A DNA stretch of 64,000 nt, taken from Sphingobium yanoikuyae. GTDB lineage: Bacteria; Pseudomonadota; Alphaproteobacteria; Sphingomonadales; Sphingomonadaceae. Location: positions 3,621,001 to 3,685,000 of the forward strand of contig NZ_CP139979.1 of NCBI RefSeq assembly GCF_034424525.1, written 5' to 3'. The notes beneath the pieces are model-generated. The model was not told the origin of the DNA. It saw nothing but the letters and a program-made list of their open reading frames with translations, and made no database searches. This document shows positions 57,519-64,000 of this stretch, piece after piece (the first letter of the stretch is position 1; the number at the start of each line of letters is the position of its first letter). Made by a program: the position numbers and the translations under genes.

Positions 57519-59381
57519 ATGAATGCGCTCCGCCCCGAACGATCCATCGTCGTTCTGCTGCTCGCGCTTGCCACCGTCGTCGTTGCGGTGAGCGGCACCA
57601 TCTGGCTCTACCGCAGCCAGCAAGCCGAAATCGGCTGGGTCAATCATACGCTGCGTGTCGAAAACCGCCTGTCAGTCATCCTGTCGCGGGTGCAGGCCGC
57701 CGAAAGCGCCCAGCGCGGCTATATGCTGACCCGGCAGGATCCCTTTCTGGGGCCGTTCGACGCGTTCAAGACGGACTGGCCGCGCGAGATCGCGCAATTG
57801 CGCGAGGATGTGCGCGACAATCCGGAACAGGTGCAGGCGACCGATCGGCTGGGCCAGATGCTGGCGCAGCGCCTGACCCTGCTGGAGGGCGGGATCGAGC
57901 TGCGACGGCGCAACCGCCCGGTCGATCCCAACGCCTTCGCGCCGGGCCTGATGTCGATGGCCGGCATCCATGCCCATATCACCGCCATGAAGGCGCGCGA
58001 GACCGATCTGCTGCGCCTGCGCAGCATGGAAGCCAACCGGCTGACCTTCTGGGTCACCGCCAGCCTGTCGGTCAGCGCCGCATTGGTCATCATCCTGGGC
58101 CTGCTGGCCCTGCGCAACGCCCGCCGCCGCATGATCGAGGCGGTCGCGAGCGAACGGGCGCTCGCCGAGGCCAATGCCCGGCTGGTCAGCGAAGCGGAAC
58201 AGCGCACGGCGATGGAGGCGCAGGTCCGCCAGTTGCAGAAGATGGAATCGATCGGCCAACTGACCGGCGGCATCGCCCATGACTTCAACAATATGCTCGC
58301 GGTCGTCATCGGCTCGCTCGACATGGCGCGGCGGCGCCTGCCCGCCGATATCGATCGGCGCATCAGCAACGGCCTCGACAATGCAACCGAGGGGGCGCAG
58401 CGCGCAGCGCAGCTGACCGCGCGGCTGCTCGCCTTCTCGCGCCAGCAGCCACTGGCGCCGCAATCGACCGACGTGAACAAGCTGGTGGGCGGCATGTCGG
58501 ACATGCTGCGCCGGACGATCGGCGAGCGGGTGCGGGTGGAAAGCGTGCTGGCCGGCGGCCTGTGGCGGGCCAGCATCGATCCCGGTCAGCTGGAAGCGGC
58601 GATCCTGAACCTGTGCGTCAATGGCCGCGACGCCATGCCCGATGGTGGCCGACTGACGGTCGAAACCGGCAATGCCTATCTCGACGATGCCTATGCCGCC
58701 GCCCATGCGGAGGTGGTCCCCGGCCAATATGTATTGGTGTCGGTGACCGACAGCGGCACCGGCATGACGCCCGACGTGGTGGAGCGCGCGTTCGACCCCT
58801 TCTTCACCACCAAGGGCGTGGGCAAGGGCACGGGCCTGGGCCTCAGCCAGGTGTTCGGCTTCGTCCGCCAGTCGCACGGCCATGTGAAAATCTATTCCGA
58901 ACCCGGTCAGGGCAGCACGATCAAAATCTATCTGCCCCGCCATTATGGCGTGCCGGTCGCCGATCCGGTCGCGCCCGCCATCGCCCTCGACCTGCCCCGT
59001 GCCCAGGGGGACGAGATCATCCTGGTGGTCGAGGATGAGGACCGGGTGCGCCACATGTCCGTCGATTCCCTGCGCGAACTGGGCTACACCATCGTCCAGG
59101 CCGCCGATGGCGAACAGGCGCTGGCGATGCTGGCGATCGAACCGCGGGTCGACCTGCTCTTTACCGACATCGTCATGCCCGGCATCAACGGCCGCATCCT
59201 GGCCGACCGCGCCCGTGCCGACCGGCCGGAGCTGCGCGTCCTCTACACCACCGGCTATACCCGCAACGCCATCGTCCATAACGGCATGCTCGATCCCGGC
59301 GTCGCCTTCCTGGCCAAACCCTTCACCATGGACCAACTCGCCGGCAAGGTGCGCCAGGTGTTGGACGAGGAACCGGCCTGA
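57519..59381 (+). CDS. CHASE3 hybrid sensor histidine kinase/response regulator
   Basis: 620 residues. Helix 1 at 9-31, a CHASE3 four-helix sensor domain (about 35-172, with AAESAQRGYMLTRQDPFLGP), helix 2 at 176-198, a coiled linker, HisKA with His254 in GGIAHDFNNML, an ATPase domain (DSGTGMT, GKGTGLGLSQV) and a C-terminal receiver with LLFTDIVMPGINGR. Signal is unknown. No response-regulator output gene is adjacent; phosphotransfer to a separate partner is likely. Confidence 0.93.
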   Translation: MNALRPERSIVVLLLALATVVVAVSGTIWLYRSQQAEIGWVNHTLRVENRLSVILSRVQAAESAQRGYMLTRQDPFLGPFDAFKTDWPREIAQLREDVRDNPEQVQATDRLGQMLAQRLTLLEGGIELRRRNRPVDPNAFAPGLMSMAGIHAHITAMKARETDLLRLRSMEANRLTFWVTASLSVSAALVIILGLLALRNARRRMIEAVASERALAEANARLVSEAEQRTAMEAQVRQLQKMESIGQLTGGIAHDFNNMLAVVIGSLDMARRRLPADIDRRISNGLDNATEGAQRAAQLTARLLAFSRQQPLAPQSTDVNKLVGGMSDMLRRTIGERVRVESVLAGGLWRASIDPGQLEAAILNLCVNGRDAMPDGGRLTVETGNAYLDDAYAAAHAEVVPGQYVLVSVTDSGTGMTPDVVERAFDPFFTTKGVGKGTGLGLSQVFGFVRQSHGHVKIYSEPGQGSTIKIYLPRHYGVPVADPVAPAIALDLPRAQGDEIILVVEDEDRVRHMSVDSLRELGYTIVQAADGEQALAMLAIEPRVDLLFTDIVMPGINGRILADRARADRPELRVLYTTGYTRNAIVHNGMLDPGVAFLAKPFTMDQLAGKVRQVLDEEPA

Positions 59382-59425
59382 TCTGGATTATGGACAAGGC
59401 GGTATATGGAACGTAACATGAACAT

Positions 59426-60667
59426 ATGTCCGCCCTGTCCACCCGTAAAAAGCTCGAAATCCTCGCCGATGCCGCCAAATATGACGCATCCTGCGCCTCG
59501 TCGGGCACGACCAAGCGGGATTCGCGCGACGGCAAGGGGATAGGATCGACCGAGGGCATGGGCATTTGCCATGCCTATGCGCCCGACGGCCGCTGCATCT
59601 CGCTGCTGAAAATCCTGCTGACCAACAGCTGCATCTTCGACTGCCATTATTGCATCAATCGCCGGTCGAGCGATGTTCGCCGCGCTCGCTTCACCGCGCG
59701 CGAAGTGGTCGACCTCACGCTCAGCTTCTACCGCCGCAACTATATTGAGGGGCTGTTCCTCTCCTCCGGCATCATCCGCTCGTCCGACTATACGATGGAG
59801 CAGATGGTCGAGGTCGCCCGCAGCCTGCGCGAGGATCATGATTTTCGCGGCTATATCCATCTGAAGACCATTCCCGACGCCGATCCGGAACTGCTGCGTC
59901 AGGCCGGCCTCCATGCCGATCGGCTGTCGATCAATGTCGAGCTGCCGACCGAACCCGGCCTCAAGCGGCTGGCGCCGGAAAAGGACGGCCGCCGGATCGA
60001 GGGAGCGATGGCGCAGATGCGCAGCCAGATGGACGATATGGGCGACGCCCGCCGCAAATATCGGCATGCCCCGCGCTTTGCCCCGGCGGGCCAGTCGACC
60101 CAGATGATCGTCGGCGCCGATGCCGCCGACGATCGCGCCATCATCCAGCGCGCGAGCAGCCTTTATGACCGGCACAGGCTGCGTCGCGTCTATTACAGCG
60201 CCTTCTCCCCCATACCCTCGCCCAGCAGCGTGCTGCCGCTCAAGCGCCCGCCGCTGATGCGCGAGCATCGGCTCTACCAGTCGGACTGGATGATGCGCTT
60301 CTATGGCTATTCCGCGGCCGAGGTCGCCGCCGCCACCGACCGGGACAGTGGCTGCCTGCCGCTCGACATCGACCCAAAGCTCGCCTGGGCCTTGCAGCAT
60401 CGCGCCAGCTTCCCGGTCGACGTCAATCATGCGCCGCGCGAAATGCTGCTGCGGGTGCCGGGGCTGGGGGTGAAGGCAGTCGACCGCATCCTGGCCAGTC
60501 GCCGCCATCGCCGGCTGCGGCTAGAGGATGTCGCGCGCCTGACCACATCCATCGTCAAGCTGCGCCCCTTCCTGATCGCCGCCGACTGGCGCCCGGTGCA
60601 ACTGGCCGACCGAGTCGATCTGTCCGCGCAGTTGCGGCGTCCCGCCGCCCAGCTCGAACTTTTTTAA
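59426..60667 (+). CDS. UDG-linked putative DNA repair radical-SAM protein
   Basis: 413 residues. The cluster Cys69-x3-Cys73-x2-Cys76 lies in TNSCIFDCHYCINRRSSD; GLFLSSGIIRSSDYTMEQM and RLSINVELPTEPGLKRLAPEKD fit the family linked by gene order to the uracil-DNA glycosylase group. The C-terminus has helix-hairpin-helix sequence (VPGLGVKAVDRILASRRHRRL). The reaction is unknown. The UdgX-type gene lies 1 kb downstream. Confidence 0.9.
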   Translation: MSALSTRKKLEILADAAKYDASCASSGTTKRDSRDGKGIGSTEGMGICHAYAPDGRCISLLKILLTNSCIFDCHYCINRRSSDVRRARFTAREVVDLTLSFYRRNYIEGLFLSSGIIRSSDYTMEQMVEVARSLREDHDFRGYIHLKTIPDADPELLRQAGLHADRLSINVELPTEPGLKRLAPEKDGRRIEGAMAQMRSQMDDMGDARRKYRHAPRFAPAGQSTQMIVGADAADDRAIIQRASSLYDRHRLRRVYYSAFSPIPSPSSVLPLKRPPLMREHRLYQSDWMMRFYGYSAAEVAAATDRDSGCLPLDIDPKLAWALQHRASFPVDVNHAPREMLLRVPGLGVKAVDRILASRRHRRLRLEDVARLTTSIVKLRPFLIAADWRPVQLADRVDLSAQLRRPAAQLELF

Positions 60668-60749
60668 GGGGAGCCGAGGCAATTTTGCGGTTGATCGCAA
60701 GCACGGTTCATGAAACTCTTGTAACACGATCAGCAAGGGGATCGGGACT

Positions 60750-61106
60750 TTGGCGACACTTTTCGACAATCAGGCCATTGAGCGGCAGGGCGCAGGCTTT
60801 GCCAAGCGCATCAGCACGCATCTTGCGGCCGCCCTTGTCGTCTTCTGCCTGCTTCAGATCTTCATCGTCGCCAAGATGGGCGGCTCGCTGGTCCTGCACC
60901 TTGGCGTCATCATCGCGATCGGCGGTTTCGCCATCGCCGCCCGCGCGCTCGAACATCGCTGGCAGATGCTGGATCATAGCGGCCTGTCCCATGCCGGCCT
61001 ACGCCTGCGCTTCCGCCGCGACCTGCTCCAGCTCTGGGGCACCAGCCTGCTGGGCGCGCTGCTCTGGGTGCCGGTCGCGATCATCTTCCACGCGCTGTTC
61101 GGCTAA
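60750..61106 (+). CDS. Small membrane protein between repair genes
   Basis: 118 residues from a TTG at 60750 (AAGGGG 9 bases upstream). Hydrophobic helices at about 25-40, 48-67 and 95-115 (LLGALLWVPVAIIFHALFG). Not recognised. Its conserved-looking start (MATLFDNQAIERQGAGFAKR) supports a true gene. Confidence 0.62.
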   Translation: MATLFDNQAIERQGAGFAKRISTHLAAALVVFCLLQIFIVAKMGGSLVLHLGVIIAIGGFAIAARALEHRWQMLDHSGLSHAGLRLRFRRDLLQLWGTSLLGALLWVPVAIIFHALFG

Positions 61107-61167
61107 GCGCCGGACCCTTTTTACTGGGCCATCGTTTCCCCCTTCACCGCATGAAGGAGGATTGCCC

Positions 61168-61638
61168 ATGGCCAAGGCCAGCATTTTCGATCGCCTGAAA
61201 CAGGATCATGACGCCCATCGCCAGCTGTTCGACAAGATGGCGGCGGCGACGCGGGAAAAGGATGACGACCGGCTGGAAAAGCTGTTCGACCAGTTCAAGG
61301 TCGAAGTGACGGCCCATGCCGCCGCCGAGGAAGAGACGCTCTACGCCACCATGCTGGCCCAACCCGACCTGCGCGAGGATGCGCAGCACAGCGTGTCCGA
61401 GCACAAGGAAATCGACGATTTTCTGGAGGAACTGGACGGCCTCAAATTCAACGGCGATGCCTGGCGCCGCACCTTCGACCAGCTGAAGAAGCGCTACCTC
61501 CACCATATCGAGGAGGAAGAGGAAGAGATGTTCCCCGACGCCGCGAAGGAACTGAGCGCCGCCGAGGAGGAAAAGCTGGCGAAGCTGTTCGCCAAGCGCA
61601 AGCCCGCCGAACTGGCCCGTGCCGAGGCGGAGGACTGA
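61168..61638 (+). CDS. Hemerythrin-domain protein
   Basis: 156 residues, four-helix HHE domain that can bind a di-iron centre and sense or carry O2/NO. His residues in LKQDHDAHRQLFD, VTAHAAAEEETLY, SVSEHKEIDDFLEE and YLHHIEEEEEEMFP supply the ligands. The C-terminus is a Lys/Glu-rich tail. AAGGAGG lies 8 bases before the ATG at 61168. It sits between the radical-SAM and UdgX genes. Confidence 0.9.
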   Translation: MAKASIFDRLKQDHDAHRQLFDKMAAATREKDDDRLEKLFDQFKVEVTAHAAAEEETLYATMLAQPDLREDAQHSVSEHKEIDDFLEELDGLKFNGDAWRRTFDQLKKRYLHHIEEEEEEMFPDAAKELSAAEEEKLAKLFAKRKPAELARAEAED

Positions 61639-61648
61639 CCGGACGGCC

Positions 61649-63055
61649 ATGCATCGGGTGACGCTGGCGGGGCCGGATGATTTTGAGGGCTGGCGCGATG
61701 CGGCCCGCGCGATGGCCCTGGCCGCCATTCCCGCCGACGCCATCCTCTGGGACGTTGCGGGCAGCGCCACGCCCGACCTGTTCGGCAGCGACGCGACGCC
61801 CCTGCCCCCGGCTCCGGCGGATGCCGTCTTCTCCGTGCCGCGCGCCTTTGTCGAACTGGCGCAAAGCGCGATCCTCCATCGCGACCCCGCCCGCTTCGCC
61901 CTGCTCTACAGCCTGTTGCTGGCGGTGCGCGCGGTGCCCGGCCGTATGGAGGATCGCGCCGATCCGCTGCTGCGCCGGGTCGAGGATCTGGCCAAGGCGG
62001 TGCGGCGCGATATCCACAAGATGCGCGCCTTCGTCCGCTTCCGTGAACTGGATGAAGGCGACGGCCCGCGCTTCATCGCCTGGTTCGAGCCGGACCATCA
62101 TATTGTCCGCGCCAATGCCGGCTTCTTCACCCGCCGCTTCGCCTCGATGCGCTGGTCGATCCTGACGCCGGAAGTCAGCATCCATTGGGATGGCCACATA
62201 TTGACCGAAGGCCCCGGCGCGCAGCGCGGCGACGCCCCGGCCGAAGATCCCGTCGAAGATGTGTGGAAGGGCTATTATGCCGCCATCTTCAACCCGGCCC
62301 GGCTGAAGACCGGGGCGATGCTGTCGGAAATGCCGCGCAAATATTGGCGCAACCTGCCCGAAGCTGCCCTCATCCCCGATCTGGTCGCCGGCGCCCAGGC
62401 GCGCGAGGCGGCAATGATCGCCACCGCTCCCCGCCCCGCAGCCCGCACCGGCAACAGCCGCGCCGCCTGGCAGGCGCTGCGCGACGAGGCGATGGCCTGC
62501 ACCCGCTGCCCGCTGCACGGGCCGGCCACGCAGACCGTGTTTGGCGACGGTCCGCTCGACGCATCTTTGCTCTTCATCGGCGAACAGCCCGGCGATCAGG
62601 AGGATCTGGCTGGCCGCCCCTTTGTCGGTCCCGCGGGGCAATTGTTCGATGCCGCCCTGGCCGAGGCCGGCGTGGATCGGGCACGCGCCTATGTCACCAA
62701 CGCCGTCAAGCATTTCAAATATGAACAGCGCGGCAAGCGCCGCCTGCACCAGACGCCCGACGTGCCGGAGATCAGGGCCTGCCGCTGGTGGCTGGAACAG
62801 GAACTGGACCTGATCCGCCCGCGCATCATCGTCGCCCTGGGCGCCACCGCCGCCCGTGCCCTGCTGGGCAAGCCGGTGACGATCAGCCAGATGCGCGGCC
62901 GCCCGATCCCGCTCGACGACGGCGTCGAAGCCTGGATCACCGTCCATCCCAGCTATCTGCTGCGCCTGCCCGACCCCGATCGTCAGGCGCAGGAACAGGC
63001 CCGCTTCGTCGGCGACCTGCGGATGGTCGGCGAACGGCTTGCCATCCGCGCCTGA
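61649..63055 (+). CDS. DUF4130-UdgX uracil-DNA glycosylase fusion
   Basis: 468 residues. The N-terminal half (1-260) is the DUF4130 domain (WRDAARAMALAAIPADAILW, AVRRDIHKMRAFVRFREL). The C-terminal half is a UdgX-type glycosylase: Cys284 and Cys287 of the Fe-S cluster, GEQPGDQEDLAGRPFVGPAG (311-330), KRRLHQTP with His367, the residue which in UdgX forms a covalent bond to uracil DNA, and TVHPSYLLRL. Likely partners with the radical-SAM gene. Confidence 0.92.
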   Translation: MHRVTLAGPDDFEGWRDAARAMALAAIPADAILWDVAGSATPDLFGSDATPLPPAPADAVFSVPRAFVELAQSAILHRDPARFALLYSLLLAVRAVPGRMEDRADPLLRRVEDLAKAVRRDIHKMRAFVRFRELDEGDGPRFIAWFEPDHHIVRANAGFFTRRFASMRWSILTPEVSIHWDGHILTEGPGAQRGDAPAEDPVEDVWKGYYAAIFNPARLKTGAMLSEMPRKYWRNLPEAALIPDLVAGAQAREAAMIATAPRPAARTGNSRAAWQALRDEAMACTRCPLHGPATQTVFGDGPLDASLLFIGEQPGDQEDLAGRPFVGPAGQLFDAALAEAGVDRARAYVTNAVKHFKYEQRGKRRLHQTPDVPEIRACRWWLEQELDLIRPRIIVALGATAARALLGKPVTISQMRGRPIPLDDGVEAWITVHPSYLLRLPDPDRQAQEQARFVGDLRMVGERLAIRA

Positions 63056-63122
63056 TATAAATCCGTTGACGGCCGGCCCGCTGCGCGCGACGCTGCCGCC
63101 ATCAAATTTAACAGGGGTTTAC

Positions 63123-64000
63123 ATGATCTGGGGGAAGGCAGCGGCGCTGGCCGCATGCAGCATGGCGGCGCTGGTCGCAGTGTCGGCGCCGGCCGTAATG
63201 GCCAAGGATGTCGTGGTCCATGCCGGACGGATGATCGACGGCACCGGCGCCGCCGCGCGCGAGAAAGTGTCGATCCTGATCCATGACGATCGCATCACCG
63301 CGATCCAGTCGGGCTTCGTCACGCCCGCCGGCGCGGAGGTGATCGACCTGTCGGCCAAGACCGTGCTGCCCGGCCTGATCGACACCCATGACCATATCAC
63401 CGCCGGCTGGCACAGCGGCGACCCGATCCGCAATGCGGTGACGCGCAGCGCCTATGAGGACGCGATCGAGGCGACCGGCTTCGTGCGCAACACGCTGCTC
63501 GCCGGCTTCACCTCGGTCCGCGACTGCGGCGCCGATACCCAGGTGATCGTCGCGCTCAAGAAATCGATCGACGGCGCCGTCATCCCCGGCCCGCGCCTGT
63601 GGGTGGCCGGCACGCCGCTCGGTCCCACCGGCGGCCATGGCGACGCGGTCAACGGCCTGCGCGTCGAATTTGCCGACATTCCCCACATCAGCGACAATGT
63701 GATCGACAGCCCGGAAGCCGCTCGCATCGCCGTGCGCCGGCTCAAGCGCGAGGGCGCCGACCTCATCAAGATCATGCCGTCGGGCGGGGTCATGTCGATC
63801 GGCGATGATCCCAAGCATCAGCTGATGACCGACGAGGAGATCAAGGCGGTGATCGACACCGCCCATAGCCTGGGCATGAAGGTCGCGGCCCATGCCCATG
63901 GCAAGGAAGCGATCGACCACACGATTGCGCTGGGCGTCGATTCGATCGAACATGGTTCCTATGCCGACGCCGGCAGCTACAAGATCTTCAAGCAATATGG
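63123..64000 (+). CDS. Secreted amidohydrolase (5' part, cut by window end)
   Basis: At least 292 residues; signal peptide about 1-27 (MIWGKAAALAACSMAALVAV). The metal motif reads LPGLIDTHDHITAG; further on AGFTSVRDCGADTQV, a Lys in DLIKIMPSGG, and VAAHAHGKEAIDH with VDSIEHGSY. Fits the Xaa-Pro/imidazolonepropionase-like periplasmic amidohydrolase group. The remaining metal ligands lie past the window end. Confidence 0.88.
   Translation, partial: MIWGKAAALAACSMAALVAVSAPAVMAKDVVVHAGRMIDGTGAAAREKVSILIHDDRITAIQSGFVTPAGAEVIDLSAKTVLPGLIDTHDHITAGWHSGDPIRNAVTRSAYEDAIEATGFVRNTLLAGFTSVRDCGADTQVIVALKKSIDGAVIPGPRLWVAGTPLGPTGGHGDAVNGLRVEFADIPHISDNVIDSPEAARIAVRRLKREGADLIKIMPSGGVMSIGDDPKHQLMTDEEIKAVIDTAHSLGMKVAAHAHGKEAIDHTIALGVDSIEHGSYADAGSYKIFKQY

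Overview
The window is GC-rich (about two-thirds G+C by eye), densely coded chromosomal DNA. The protein sequences and gene order point to an alphaproteobacterium of the Sphingomonadales (Sphingobium/Sphingomonas-like). Indicators are the aa3 oxidase order ctaC-ctaD-ctaB-(small ORF)-ctaG-ctaE-DUF983-SURF1-thrC, an SspB-alpha adaptor, an ATP12 chaperone, a MidA/NDUFAF7-type methyltransferase, a PEP-CTERM protein and intergenic palindromes. I saw no tRNA, rRNA, CRISPR array, insertion sequence or prophage.

Layout. 1-5.6 kb is an oxygen-response block: partial hemN, ompW, a GNAT acetyltransferase, a tandem universal stress protein, and then fixL (heme-PAS kinase), fixJ and an Fnr/FixK-type Fe-S regulator. 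It carries a candidate FNR box and three related motifs that may be FixJ sites. 5.7-12.2 kb holds housekeeping genes (lgt, MidA methyltransferase, gmk, DUF2585, fumC, sspB). 12.2-16.3 kb is the histidine cluster hisB-yciI-hisH-hisA-hisF-(PEP-CTERM gene)-hisE. Two palindromic repeats lie inside it, and the PEP-CTERM gene has its own sigma-54-type promoter. 16.4-21.2 kb contains a deacetylase and two L,D-transpeptidases separated by a lipoprotein. 21.3-24.7 kb is a tightly overlapping minus-strand operon (crcB, RluA-type synthase, HAD phosphatase, small membrane protein, ATP12).

24.7-31.3 kb holds transporters, an Lrp and a LysR regulator, a desaturase and several unknown small proteins. 31.3-32.4 kb is a gene-poor, visibly lower-GC stretch with one orphan ORF and a nest of palindromic repeats. 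32.4-38.1 kb has dihydroorotase, a YgfZ-like protein, glutaminyl cyclase, a DUF559 endonuclease framed by inverted 41-bp repeats, an RNA methyltransferase and thrC. 38.2-44.6 kb is the cytochrome c oxidase operon. 44.8-48.6 kb carries pyrE-pdxJ-acpS-lepB and a PerM-type protein. 48.7-51.1 kb carries an FKBP, rpsU and a class II aldolase with a 24-bp tandem repeat in its leader. 51.1-57.4 kb has a 5-oxoprolinase-type fusion, an Rrf2 regulator divergent from a thioredoxin-reductase-like flavoprotein, and a Tat-exported flavoprotein. 57.5-64 kb has a CHASE3 hybrid kinase, a radical-SAM/UdgX DNA-repair set with a hemerythrin and a membrane protein between, and the start of an amidohydrolase.

The most unusual item is the flavoprotein at 56248-57402. 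It reads as a D-amino-acid-oxidase fold in circularly permuted order: the GHGG segment that is C-terminal in D-amino acid oxidase comes before the GxGxxG Rossmann motif. Other leads are the putative FixJ motif family, the sigma-54/PEP-CTERM unit inside the his cluster, the repeat-framed DUF559 gene, and the repeat that supplies the hisF ribosome binding site.
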